DNA from: Treponema sp.
Lineage (GTDB): Bacteria > Spirochaetota > Spirochaetia > Treponematales > Treponemataceae
Assembly: GCA_016296655.1 (NCBI GenBank)
Contig: JAEDIW010000033.1
Span: forward strand, 1 to 31,490
Reading direction: 5' to 3'
Length of the DNA stretch: 31,490 nucleotides
The notes under the pieces were generated by a model. That model saw nothing but the letters and a program-made list of their open reading frames with translations, was not told the DNA's origin and searched no databases. The translations under genes were made by a program, and so were the position numbers. Below, piece by piece: positions 6,930-15,413 of the stretch (positions within the stretch are counted from its first letter, which is position 1; every line of letters starts with the position of its first letter).

Positions 6930-6992
6930 GTTACTGTAAACAGAAACAATTTGAAATTGGCGGAAGTCATCGACTTAAGCTTGAGGAATAAA

Positions 6993-8474
6993 ATGATAAA
7001 AAGAAATGACAGCATTTATCTTTCACTACCAAGTGACAGATATACACCTTTCAGCCTTGCCAGAAAAATCGGAGCAAAGGCTATTTTGGAAAGTGCCCGT
7101 TTTAATATGGGCAAAGAGCGCTATTCAATTTTGATGGCAGAAGATGCTTTTCATATTTTACAGGATGATGAAGGCATTGCGTTTATTATTGACGGTCGCA
7201 GGGTTCCTTTTACGGCTCAGACTGCAGAAAGTACAGGTTCTGCAATTGAAATGATTGCACCTGGCAGCACCGTTCCACATACCCCGGACATTCTGGATGC
7301 TTTGCTTTATGTTGCCAGAGAAAATGAACTTCCTGTGAAAAATATTCCTGTTCCTGCCAGCGGAGTCGGCTATTTAAGCTACGAATTCTGCGCACGCTGC
7401 GACACAATCAACCTTGCACCGCAGACTGATGAATTAAAAATTCCTGAAAGTGAATTTGTTGTCGGCCATCTTTACATTGTTTTTGACCATTTTACAGAAA
7501 CTTTGCATATTTTTGCCTTAAATTACATGGAACATCAGATTGATTTGAACAAGGCTGTTGAAAATTTGAAAAGCCGTTTGAGTGATTTGGATTTTTCATA
7601 TCTTGCACCACCGGAAGAGGCAAAACCTTGCCGTACGATTACAGATTTGGCTGTAAGTGAAAAAGAATATAAGGAAAAAGTTCTTGCCCTCAAAAAAGAT
7701 ATAATTGCAGGAAATATTTTTCAGGCAGTTCCAAGCCGCAGACTTCAGATTGAAAATGAAAATTCAGCCCTGGAAATTTACCGTCGTCTTCGTTCTGTAA
7801 ATCCGTCGCCATATTTGCTGTACATCGATTTTGGAGACAGGCAGCTGGTAGGTTCAAGCCCTGAAAGTCTGGTTCGTGTAAGGGAAGGTACTGCTTCTAT
7901 CAGGCCGATTGCCGGAACCCGCCGACGCGGAAAAAATGCTGCAGAAGACGAAGCATTAAAAGCTGAACTTCTTGCTGATGCAAAAGAAAAAAGCGAACAT
8001 CTTATGCTTGTTGACCTTGCCCGTAATGATTTGGGACGTGTCTGCGAGCCTGGTTCTGTGGAAGTTACACGTTACATGGACTGCGAATTTTTCAGCCATG
8101 TCATGCACCTGGTCAGCGATGTTCAGGGAAAAGTTAAAGACGGCATGAAGCAGATTCAGGTGCTGCGTTCTGCTTTTCCTGCAGGAACTGTTTCAGGTTC
8201 TCCAAAAATCAGTGCAATTGAAATTTTAAGCCGTTTGGAAAAAGTTAAGAGACGCTTCTATGCCGGAGCAATCGGCTATCTTCAGACAAACGGGGATTTG
8301 GACTTTTGTATTGGAATCCGCTGTGCCTTAAAACAGGAAAATACGTGGACTCTTCAGGCTGGCGGTGGCATTGTCTTCGATTCAAACCCAGACAGAGAAT
8401 GGGAAGAAACCAACGAAAAACTTGGGGCATTGCGTGCAGTAATTGAAGGAACAAAAACTGCGCCAAAACAGTAA
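6993..8474 (+). CDS. trpE: Anthranilate synthase component I
   Basis: Makes anthranilate from chorismate with ammonia supplied by the TrpG domain of the next gene; 493 residues. The chorismate-utilising C-terminal domain shows PIAGTRRRG, LMLVDLARNDLGRVC, FPAGTVSGSPK and GAIGYLQTNGDLDFCIGIR, ending QAGGGIVFDSNPDREWEETN. The N-terminal ILES (31-34) followed by ERYSIL (42-47) is the tryptophan feedback site of the family, so product inhibition is likely. The ATG at 6993 is chosen because GAGGAA sits just before it; a TTG 42 bases upstream stays in frame but lacks a ribosome site and lies almost on the predicted transcript start. The gene is first in the operon, with 40 bases to trpGD. Confidence 0.95.
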   Translation: MIKRNDSIYLSLPSDRYTPFSLARKIGAKAILESARFNMGKERYSILMAEDAFHILQDDEGIAFIIDGRRVPFTAQTAESTGSAIEMIAPGSTVPHTPDILDALLYVARENELPVKNIPVPASGVGYLSYEFCARCDTINLAPQTDELKIPESEFVVGHLYIVFDHFTETLHIFALNYMEHQIDLNKAVENLKSRLSDLDFSYLAPPEEAKPCRTITDLAVSEKEYKEKVLALKKDIIAGNIFQAVPSRRLQIENENSALEIYRRLRSVNPSPYLLYIDFGDRQLVGSSPESLVRVREGTASIRPIAGTRRRGKNAAEDEALKAELLADAKEKSEHLMLVDLARNDLGRVCEPGSVEVTRYMDCEFFSHVMHLVSDVQGKVKDGMKQIQVLRSAFPAGTVSGSPKISAIEILSRLEKVKRRFYAGAIGYLQTNGDLDFCIGIRCALKQENTWTLQAGGGIVFDSNPDREWEETNEKLGALRAVIEGTKTAPKQ

Positions 8475-8514
8475 ACTGGCAGTAAATCCAGTAAAAGAAA
8501 TAGCAGGTGAAAAA

Positions 8515-10113
8515 ATGATTTTAGTAATAGACAATTATGATTCGTTTACATATAACGTGGTTCAGGCTTTGCAACGGTTAAGCAAAGATGATGTAAAGGT
8601 TGTCCGCTCAAAGGAAGTTACAGTCGAACAGCTTGCAGATATGAATCCTTCAAGGCTTGTTGTAAGTCCAGGCCCTGGAACTCCAGATGAAGCAGGTGTA
8701 AGCCTCGATGCAATAAAATATTTTGCAGGAAAAATTCCTATTTTGGGTGTGTGCCTTGGGCATCAGGCAATTGGCCGCGCTTTTGGTGCAAATATAGTTC
8801 AGGCAAAAAGAATCTGTCACGGTGTCGTAGAAGAAATGGATTTTGACGGACGCGGCCTTTTCCGCATTATTGGAAAAAAAGCAAGTTTTACCCGTTATCA
8901 TTCCCTTGTAATTGAAGAAGCCTCTCTTTCTTCAGACTTTGAAATTACAGCCCGTTCAAGTGACGGAGACATTATGGGCGTACGACACAAAACCATGATG
9001 ATTGAAGGCGTTCAGTTTCATCCTGAAAGTATTGCAAGCTCTCAGGGAGATGACATTTTCCGGGCCTTTTTGAATTATCGCCGAGAAAATCTTGCAGTTG
9101 CCGATTATTTAAATCAACTGATTGCAAAAAAAGACCTTTCTGAAGAACAGGCAGCACTGTTTATTGAAAATCTTACAGACGGTACGCTTGATGAACGTGT
9201 TACAGCTGCAATTCTTACTGCAATGGCTGCAAAAGGCCCTTCTGTAAGTGAAATGACAGGCTGTGCAAAGGCTTTGCTAAGACAGAAAACCCCGCTGCCG
9301 ATTTCAAATGCAGGACTTGCAGAAATTGTAGGTACGGGCGGCGATGGTAAAGGCAGTTTTAACATTTCATCCCTTTCTGCAATTATTGCAGCAAGCTGCG
9401 GTCAGCCTATGGCAAAGCACGGTAACAGGGCTGTTTCTTCAAAGTCCGGGGCAGCAGATTTTTTTGAAAATCTTGGCATAAAAATCATGGCCAGCCCTGA
9501 AAAAACTGCACAACTTATCAAATCAACAGGCTTTGGCTTTTTGATGGCACCTGTTTATCATGCAGCAATGCGCTTTGCCGCCCCAATCCGCAAGGCTTTA
9601 GGCATAAAAACGATTTTCAACATCCTTGGGCCGCTTTTAAATCCTGCAAATGCCGAATACGAAGTTCTAGGGGTTTATTCCATGGATTTGATGCAGGATT
9701 ATGCAAGGGCTGCAAAATCTCTGGGCGCAAAAAGGGTAATGGTTATTGCCAGTGAAGACGGCTATGACGAAATTTCTCCATGTGCAGATACTTCCGTTTA
9801 TCAGATAAACTCTGATGGCAAGGAATACAGATATACGATTCATCCTTCTGATTTTGGAATTAAAGATGCAGATGAAAATGAACTGATTGGCGGCGATGGT
9901 GCAGAAAATGCATCTATTGCACTTGAAATTCTTAATGGAAAAGGCAGAAAAACAATCCGTTATGCAGTCGGCCTGAATGCCGCAGCAGTTTTATACATCA
10001 GCGGAAAGGTAAGGACTTTGAAAGACGGTTACAAAACTGCTCTTGAGGCCATTGATTCTGGCAAGGCTCTTGCAAAACTGGAAGAAATAAAGCAGTTTTA
10101 TTCAAATCTGTAG
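8515..10113 (+). CDS. trpGD: Fused anthranilate synthase component II / anthranilate phosphoribosyltransferase
   Basis: Bifunctional protein of 532 residues. Residues 1-190 are a class I glutamine amidotransferase (TrpG): GVCLGHQ with nucleophile C80, partners H169 and E171 in FHPES, and SPGPGTP at 51-57. Residues about 196-532 are TrpD, which adds phosphoribose to anthranilate: GTGGDGKGSFNIS (273-285) and KHGNRAVSSKSGAAD (301-315). The same fusion order and nearly the same length (531 residues) occur in E. coli TrpD. The start at 8515 is preceded by AGGTG at good spacing; the frame extends to 8443 inside trpE but that extension has no family sequence. It lies 15 bases before trpCF. Confidence 0.95.
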   Translation: MILVIDNYDSFTYNVVQALQRLSKDDVKVVRSKEVTVEQLADMNPSRLVVSPGPGTPDEAGVSLDAIKYFAGKIPILGVCLGHQAIGRAFGANIVQAKRICHGVVEEMDFDGRGLFRIIGKKASFTRYHSLVIEEASLSSDFEITARSSDGDIMGVRHKTMMIEGVQFHPESIASSQGDDIFRAFLNYRRENLAVADYLNQLIAKKDLSEEQAALFIENLTDGTLDERVTAAILTAMAAKGPSVSEMTGCAKALLRQKTPLPISNAGLAEIVGTGGDGKGSFNISSLSAIIAASCGQPMAKHGNRAVSSKSGAADFFENLGIKIMASPEKTAQLIKSTGFGFLMAPVYHAAMRFAAPIRKALGIKTIFNILGPLLNPANAEYEVLGVYSMDLMQDYARAAKSLGAKRVMVIASEDGYDEISPCADTSVYQINSDGKEYRYTIHPSDFGIKDADENELIGGDGAENASIALEILNGKGRKTIRYAVGLNAAAVLYISGKVRTLKDGYKTALEAIDSGKALAKLEEIKQFYSNL

Positions 10114-10128
10114 GAAATTTTAGGTTAT

Positions 10129-11601
10129 ATGTCTGAAAAAAATATAGTTGAAAAAATTGTTGCACGGCGGCGCATAGACGCTCAGGCAAGAGGTTTTAAC
10201 TTCGGTTTTAAAATTCCGGAAAAAAGAATGCGTCCTGTAAACCCTTTTATGCAGGAAAAAGGTGTAATTCTTGAAGTAAAGCGGGCAAGTCCCAGCAAAG
10301 GTGACATTGCTCCTGATCTGGACGCTGTGCAGACTGCCAGAAAATATGCAGAAAACGGTGCTGGCGCAATCAGCTGTCTTACAGAAGAAAATTATTTTAA
10401 GGGTTCGCTTCAGGATTTGATGGACATCTGCAATGCTTTGCCTGATGTGCCGGTTCTTCGCAAGGATTTTTTGCTGAATGAAGAAGAAATTGAAATTGCC
10501 TACCGCTGTGGTGCAGATGCGGTTCTTTTAATCTGCGGAATTCTTACGCTGGAAGAACTTAAAAAAATGGCAGCAAAATGCCGGAATCTTGGAATCAGAG
10601 CTTTAGTTGAAGTTCGAACGGAAAGCGATGTTCAGAAAGTTCTTGAATTGAAAAAGGAATATGAACAGACGATAGTTTGTGGCGTAAATGCCAGAAATTT
10701 AAAGGATTTTTCAATAGATTTGCTGATGCCTGCAATGTTAAAAAAGAAACTTGGCGGGCACGTTATTTTTGAAAGTGGAATTACAACAGAACAGGCTGCT
10801 CAAACTGTTGCCAGCATGGGTTTTCAAGGCTGCCTTCTTGGCGAATATGCGGCACGAAATCCAGAAAATGCAGGACGATTTGTAAAAGCCTTTAAAAATT
10901 CAGGCGAAAATGCTTACGGCAGGAAAATTGTTGAGCTTGCAGAAAGAATTTATTCACGGACAAAACTGTTAAAGGACGGAAAACTTGCAGAATACAGGCA
11001 GCCGATGGTAAAAGTCTGCGGCTTGACTAGAAAAGAAGATGTTCTTCTTGCAGACAGCCTTGGGGCAGCTTTTACAGGATTTATTTTTGCAAGTGGATAT
11101 GGCCGCAATGTTTGTGGCAAAAAATTTGAAGAAATAAGGCCAGTTTTAAAAGATGTAAAGGCTTTTAAAGTTGCCGTAATAACAGATCCTGACAGTCCTG
11201 AAGCAGAGCAGGCTGCCTTGCTTGTAGAGCAGAATGTTCTGGATTTTATTCAGCTTCATGGGATAAAATACAACTCTGTGCCGGATTTTATAAGGAAACT
11301 TCCGCACTATTTTGCCTTGACGGGCAAAGATTGCACGGAAAGTTCTGTCTGTAGTGAAATGTTTTCTCTTGGACAGGCAAGATTCCTGCAGGATTGCAGA
11401 ACTCATGAGTATGGCAGCAGTGAACAGTTGTGGCTTGCCGGCGGAGTTGATGCACAGAATGTTCGCAGCCTTTCAGATGCCTTTAAGCCTGAACTGATAG
11501 ATGTAAGCTCAGGCCTGGAAGACGGTCAGACTGGCATAAAAAGTTCTGAAAAAATGAGGCAGCTGTTCAAAGCCTTGGAATATCAGGAAATTGCTGATTA
11601 A
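10129..11601 (+). CDS. trpCF: Fused indole-3-glycerol-phosphate synthase / phosphoribosylanthranilate isomerase
   Basis: Bifunctional protein of 490 residues for the two steps between TrpD and tryptophan synthase. The IGPS half (about 1-255) has EVKRASPSKG (49-58), LRKDF with K112, and GVNARNL. The PRAI half (about 293-490) has VKVCGLTR (294-301) with catalytic C297, QLHG, LAGGVDAQN and IDVSSGLED. Where many PRAI proteins have SPR after GFxF, this one has GYGR, so the strand-2 loop is altered. The ribosome site is weak (AGG four bases from ATG), suggesting coupling to trpGD 15 bases upstream. The last two residues and the TAA stop are written by a family 2 repeat (TGCTGATTAA), so the original C-terminus was probably replaced by repeat insertion. 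Confidence 0.94.
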   Translation: MSEKNIVEKIVARRRIDAQARGFNFGFKIPEKRMRPVNPFMQEKGVILEVKRASPSKGDIAPDLDAVQTARKYAENGAGAISCLTEENYFKGSLQDLMDICNALPDVPVLRKDFLLNEEEIEIAYRCGADAVLLICGILTLEELKKMAAKCRNLGIRALVEVRTESDVQKVLELKKEYEQTIVCGVNARNLKDFSIDLLMPAMLKKKLGGHVIFESGITTEQAAQTVASMGFQGCLLGEYAARNPENAGRFVKAFKNSGENAYGRKIVELAERIYSRTKLLKDGKLAEYRQPMVKVCGLTRKEDVLLADSLGAAFTGFIFASGYGRNVCGKKFEEIRPVLKDVKAFKVAVITDPDSPEAEQAALLVEQNVLDFIQLHGIKYNSVPDFIRKLPHYFALTGKDCTESSVCSEMFSLGQARFLQDCRTHEYGSSEQLWLAGGVDAQNVRSLSDAFKPELIDVSSGLEDGQTGIKSSEKMRQLFKALEYQEIAD

Positions 11602-11683
11602 CATTTGAGGTGATTACCCGGAACTTTCCGTCAAATTGACACAAGTCATTGACTTGCGGACAATTAGCTGCATTAAGGGGTAA
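11591..11683. repeat. Repeat family 2, copy 2 (inner block absent), overlapping the trpCF end
   Basis: Head TGCTGATTAACATTTGA, then CCGTCAAATTGAC and tail GGACAATTAGCTGCATTAAGGGGTAA, correspond to the two outer parts of copy 1 with the inner block missing. The insert CAAGTCA-T-TGACTTG (11644-11658) forms a 7-pair hairpin. TTGACA at 11636-11641 and GACAAT 17 bases later could give an internal promoter for trpB, though this is weak. The remaining bases to 11803 show nothing more than the trpB ribosome site GGGGG. Confidence 0.7.
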
Positions 11684-11803
11684 AAACAAATCCTTAGGAG
11701 TGGCATTGCAGAACTTTTGTCTGTTTTACTGCAGGAGTAGAATCTGCACTTTTTGTAAAAAAAAATCAATCAAATGCAATCTGTAGAAAATAAGGGGGAA
11801 TAA

Positions 11804-13066
11804 ATGGCTCATTCAGATAATGGATTTTTTGGACAATTTGGTGGTAAGTACGTAGCAGAAGTGCTTCGTCGTCCACTGGATGAACTTGAAGTAGAATTCA
11901 AAAAAGCAATGGCAGATGCAGACTTTTTGAAGGAATTGGAAACAATTCAAAAAGACTACATAGGTCGTGAAACTCCACTTCTCTATGCCAAAACTGCTAC
12001 AGAAATTTTAGGTGGCGCACAGATTTACATCAAACTTGAAGGTCTTGCAAATACTGGCGCACATAAAATAAATAATGCAATCGGTCAGTGCCTGCTTGCA
12101 AAACGCATGGGCAAAAAACGTATTATCGCAGAAACTGGAGCTGGTCAGCATGGGGTTGCAACAGCTGCCGCCTGTGCAAAGCTGGGGCTTGAATGCATCG
12201 TTTATATGGGCGAAGTTGATGTCCGCCGCCAGCAGCCAAACGTTGCTGCAATGGAAATGTACGGGGCAAAAGTTCATCCTGTTACAAGCGGAAGCCGCAC
12301 TCTTAAAGATGCTGTAAATGAAGCAATGCGCGACTGGGCTGCAAATCCTGACTCAACCCATTATGTTTTAGGTTCTGCACTTGGTCCTGCACCTTTTCCT
12401 GATATGGTTCGCCAGTTCCAGAGTGTAATTGGCAATGAAGTAAAACGTCAGGCAAGTGAAAGAAATCTGGACGTGGAAGCTTTGATTGCCTGCTGTGGAG
12501 GCGGCAGCAATTCCATCGGCTTTTTTGCACCTTTCATCGATGAGGTTTCTCCGCGTCTTATTGCTGTTGAAGCAGGCGGAATCGGGCCTGGGCCTGGAGA
12601 AAATGCATGCCGCATGTCAGGCAATGCAAGCAGGGACGGAATTCTTCAGGGGTATAAATCTAGGTTTTTGCTGGATGAAGACGGTCAGGCACTGCCAACA
12701 AGATCAATTTCAGCAGGGCTTGATTACTGTGGAATAGGTCCTCAGCTTGCAGATCTCGGAAAAAACGGCCGCATAGAATTTACGTCGGCTTTGGACACGG
12801 AAGCTCTTGATGCCGTTAAATTTTTTGCAAAGAACGAAGGTGTTCTGTTTGCCATGGAAAGCGCTCATGCCGGGGCTCAGGCCATAAAGCTTGCTCCGAC
12901 TCTGCCCAAAAATAAGGCTATAATCGTGAACATGTCAGGTCGTGGCGATAAGGATATTTTTATCACCTGCCCGGTTTTCCGCCCTGCAGAATGGAAGCAG
13001 TTTTTGGTTTCAGAGCTGAAACGGCTGGAAGAAAACGAAGACATTCATGATGCCAGCTTGATGTAA
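11804..13066 (+). CDS. trpB: Tryptophan synthase beta chain
   Basis: Joins indole and serine to tryptophan on pyridoxal phosphate; 420 residues, TrpB1 type. GAHKINNAIGQ carries the cofactor lysine K88, AETGAGQHG (109-117) the catalytic glutamate E110, and CGGGSN (231-236) binds the phosphate. The C-terminal NMSGRGDKD block is intact. Two family positions differ: GPAPFP (194-199) where GPHPFP/GPHPYP is usual, and LDYCGIGPQLADL where most enzymes read LDYPGVGPEHAxL. The second lies by the indole pocket, so kinetics may differ, but the core catalytic residues are all present. A strong GGGGG ribosome site precedes ATG. It is separated from trpCF by 202 bases of repeat-containing DNA and lies about 50 bases from trpA. 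Confidence 0.95.
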   Translation: MAHSDNGFFGQFGGKYVAEVLRRPLDELEVEFKKAMADADFLKELETIQKDYIGRETPLLYAKTATEILGGAQIYIKLEGLANTGAHKINNAIGQCLLAKRMGKKRIIAETGAGQHGVATAAACAKLGLECIVYMGEVDVRRQQPNVAAMEMYGAKVHPVTSGSRTLKDAVNEAMRDWAANPDSTHYVLGSALGPAPFPDMVRQFQSVIGNEVKRQASERNLDVEALIACCGGGSNSIGFFAPFIDEVSPRLIAVEAGGIGPGPGENACRMSGNASRDGILQGYKSRFLLDEDGQALPTRSISAGLDYCGIGPQLADLGKNGRIEFTSALDTEALDAVKFFAKNEGVLFAMESAHAGAQAIKLAPTLPKNKAIIVNMSGRGDKDIFITCPVFRPAEWKQFLVSELKRLEENEDIHDASLM

Positions 13067-13118
13067 GCTAATTTGAATTGAAAACTTCTTTATTTTTATA
13101 GGATTTATGGGAGAAACT

Positions 13119-13880
13119 ATGTCAGAAAAAATAAAACTCATGAGCCATCTTGTTGCTGGCTATCCAACTGATGAAATTGCTTTTACTGCAGCCTGTTCCC
13201 TTGTTAAAGGCGGAGCTGATATCCTTGAAATTCAACTGCCTTTCAGCGACCCAAGTGCAGACGGTCCTGCAATCCAATGTGCATGCACTGAAGTGTTGAG
13301 CCGCCATTACCGTACATCTGACGGGCTTGCTTTCATAAAAAAAATCCATCAGGAATTTCCTGAAATTACAATCTATATAATGAGTTATGGCAGTCTTGTT
13401 TATACGCCCGGCGTAAAGGAATTCTGCGAAAAGGCTGCAGCTTGCGGTGTAAAAGGCATGATAATTCCTGATTTGCCTTTCGATTTTGACGAAGGCTTGA
13501 CACAAGCCTGCACTGACTGCGGCATGATAAACATTCCTGTTGCTGCTCCAAGCATGAGTAGCGAACGCCTTGAAAAGCTTGCGAAAGCAGGTTTCCCTTA
13601 CATCTATGCGGCATTGCGTACAGGCATTACAGGAACTGACACAAAAATTGACCAGTCTACCTTGGAGTTTCTTAAAAAAGTCAGTGCAGGCGGCAGCAAA
13701 ATCTATGGAGGCTTTGGAATCAGTAACGGACAGCAGTCTGCAGCACTGGCAGATTATGTTGAAGCGGTTGTTGCCGGTTCGGTTTTTGTCCGCATCATAA
13801 CAGAAAATAAAGATGATTGTGAAAAACTTGCTGCCGCTGTAACTGCAAAAGCAGCAGAAATTACTCATCTAAACGGCTAG
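13119..13880 (+). CDS. trpA: Tryptophan synthase alpha chain
   Basis: Splits indole-3-glycerol phosphate and passes indole to TrpB; 253 residues. The signature EIQLPFSDPSADGPAIQ carries both catalytic acids, E37 and D48, at the spacing of Salmonella E49 and D60. Later blocks include GMIIPDLPFDF, AAPSMSSERL, ALRTGITGT and GGFGISN. The EIQ form of the signature (rather than ELG) occurs in a subset of bacterial TrpA proteins. GGGAG lies five bases before the ATG at 13119; an ATG 12 bases upstream (13107) with AGGA before it is an alternative that would add four residues. Last biosynthetic gene of the operon. Confidence 0.94.
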   Translation: MSEKIKLMSHLVAGYPTDEIAFTAACSLVKGGADILEIQLPFSDPSADGPAIQCACTEVLSRHYRTSDGLAFIKKIHQEFPEITIYIMSYGSLVYTPGVKEFCEKAAACGVKGMIIPDLPFDFDEGLTQACTDCGMINIPVAAPSMSSERLEKLAKAGFPYIYAALRTGITGTDTKIDQSTLEFLKKVSAGGSKIYGGFGISNGQQSAALADYVEAVVAGSVFVRIITENKDDCEKLAAAVTAKAAEITHLNG

Positions 13881-13974
13881 GCTTTCAGAATTTTTAAAAT
13901 CTGACTAAACCAAAAGAAAAACCTGATGGCAATTGCCTGTTACATTGTGCCTGTGATATTCTGTTGCAGGCATT

Positions 13975-15105
13975 ATGAACTCAATCAAAAAAAAATATGT
14001 CTTTCATGGACATTCGGCATTTTTGTTAAGTGGACTTTGTTCCATTTCTTCAGGAATTATTGTAAGTCTCTTGCAGGAAAAATATGGTTTCAGTTACAGC
14101 TTTTCTGGAATCCTTCTTTCAATAATGAGCATCGGAAATATGGCTGCTTGCTTTGTTTCCGGCATCCTGCCTGAAAAAATCGGTCAAAAAAAATCGGTTG
14201 CAGTCCTTTGTTCAGGTTATTTTTCAGGCTATCTGCTTATGGCATTTTTCGGCTCTCCAGGAATTCTTGCAGCGGCCTTTCTCTTGACAGGAATTGCAAA
14301 GGGCTCTGCCATAAATAACTGCACTGTACTTGTGGGCAACAACAGCGTAAACAGAACAAAGGCTTTAAGCCTGATGCATGCTTGCTACGCAACAGGGGCA
14401 ATGGTCTGTCCGTTTGTAATCACAGCCTTTATGTATGTAAACAGAAATCTGCCAATGTCAGGCATTGCATTTTGCGGACTTTTAATGTGGCTGGTTTTTA
14501 TGACTGCCGGGCTTTCCAAAAAGGCTTCAGATTCCAGTAAAAAAGGAGAATCAGATTTTTCTTTTTTGAAAAGTACAAGGTTCTGGCTGTTGTGCAGTTT
14601 GATTTTTTGTCAGAATGCGGCAGAAACCGCAGTTACAGGATGGCTTGTAAGCTATTATAAAGGCAACGGCATTTTAAGCGGAAATTTGAGCACTTATACA
14701 ATTACTGTTATGTGGGCTTCAACTTTGGTGGTCAGACTGATGATTGCCTTTGTTTTTCCTGTAAAAAACGCTTTTAAGGCAACTGCCATAATGGGTTTGG
14801 GCTGTTCGTTCATGTATTTCGGCTTGATTTGTGCAAAATCTCCTGTGCCGGCAGTTTTAATGCTTATCGGCTTTTCTGCTTTTATGGCAGGCGTAAATCC
14901 TATTGGAGTTGCAGGCGTCGGCAGTCAGCTTAGCGGAAAAAGCATGGCAGTTCTTTTGCCTGTTGCAGGCCTCGGACAGATAATCATGCCGTATCTGATT
15001 GGTGTTATTGCAGACTCGTCAAGTTTGCAGACAGGCATGATGATAAACGTTATTCCCTGTGCCGGCATTTTTATAATCAGCAGAATTATTCCAAAATTTT
15101 TGTAG
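13975..15105 (+). CDS. Major facilitator superfamily transporter
   Basis: Membrane protein of 376 residues with about 12 hydrophobic segments, hence a secondary transporter of the inner membrane. The loop between the second and third helices reads GILPEKIGQKK, a degenerate form of the MFS GxxxDRxGRR loop, and a hydrophilic centre (SKKASDSSKKGES, about residues 181-193) divides two six-helix halves. The sixth-to-seventh helix region has an ETAVTGWLVSYY stretch seen in FucP/YfkF-like MFS proteins. The substrate is unknown. The ribosome site GCAGG is four bases before ATG, and it begins 94 bases after trpA with no clear terminator between, so it may be co-transcribed with the trp genes. Export or uptake of tryptophan, indole or a precursor is possible but not shown. 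Confidence 0.82.
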   Translation: MNSIKKKYVFHGHSAFLLSGLCSISSGIIVSLLQEKYGFSYSFSGILLSIMSIGNMAACFVSGILPEKIGQKKSVAVLCSGYFSGYLLMAFFGSPGILAAAFLLTGIAKGSAINNCTVLVGNNSVNRTKALSLMHACYATGAMVCPFVITAFMYVNRNLPMSGIAFCGLLMWLVFMTAGLSKKASDSSKKGESDFSFLKSTRFWLLCSLIFCQNAAETAVTGWLVSYYKGNGILSGNLSTYTITVMWASTLVVRLMIAFVFPVKNAFKATAIMGLGCSFMYFGLICAKSPVPAVLMLIGFSAFMAGVNPIGVAGVGSQLSGKSMAVLLPVAGLGQIIMPYLIGVIADSSSLQTGMMINVIPCAGIFIISRIIPKFL

Positions 15106-15149
15106 CCCCTTATTAAATCTATTAGGACAAATGTCGAGTTTTAAATTTT

Positions 15150-15310
15150 TATTCTTTGGGTGGCTTTTTGCTTCGCAAAAAACAGGCTATCCGGGGTTCC
15201 GCTATCGCTCCAGCCGCTTCCCTCGCTTCGCTCAGTCCAGTGGCCACCTTTGGTGCCCCTACTATCCTTGCCACGAGAGAAACTCGAAATTGAATCTATT
15301 AAATTAGTGA
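15150..15310. repeat. Intergenic palindrome-rich repeat element (family 3)
   Basis: The 308-base gap 15106-15413 holds no gene. It contains TTTGGGTGGC (15155-15164), a 7-pair hairpin TTTTTGC-ttc-GCAAAAA, several CTCGCTTCGCTC-like runs, and GGCCACC (15243-15249) roughly inverting the GGTGGC end. ATCCTTGCCACGA (15264-15276) recurs inverted at 31423-31435, and GGGTGGC recurs inverted near 20582 (GCCACCC). This looks like one member of a dispersed non-coding family; the boundaries are approximate. Confidence 0.6.
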
Positions 15311-15370
15311 GGGTGGGGCGAAAAGCTATGTTTTTAATTAGCAGCAATTTTTCGGATATAGCCAAACAAA

Positions 15371-15404
15371 AAAAAGCTCATCCAGAAGCCTGAATGAGCT
15401 TTTT
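15371..15404. terminator. Bidirectional terminator between the trp/MFS and Gld-like operons
   Basis: A 15-position stem (AAAAAGCTCATCCAG 15371-15385 with 15390-15404; one mismatch) closes a four-base loop. T-runs lie on both sides: TTTTT on the plus strand and an eight-T run on the minus strand. It sits nine bases behind the DUF4340 stop, so it serves that operon best. Confidence 0.85.
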
Positions 15405-15413
15405 CATGCCGCC

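Noticed and set aside
6951..6992. TTG start for trpE 14 codons upstream
   Set aside because: No ribosome site precedes it and it would begin about 15 bases after the predicted transcript start; the ATG at 6993 has GAGGAA in front.
6930..6992. Trp leader-peptide attenuator before trpE
   Set aside because: No short frame with consecutive Trp codons and no hairpin plus T-run lies between promoter and trpE.
13122..13868. 248-codon open frame antisense to trpA
   Set aside because: trpA is unmistakable on the plus strand with both catalytic acids; the antisense translation has no recognisable domain and is a codon-bias shadow.
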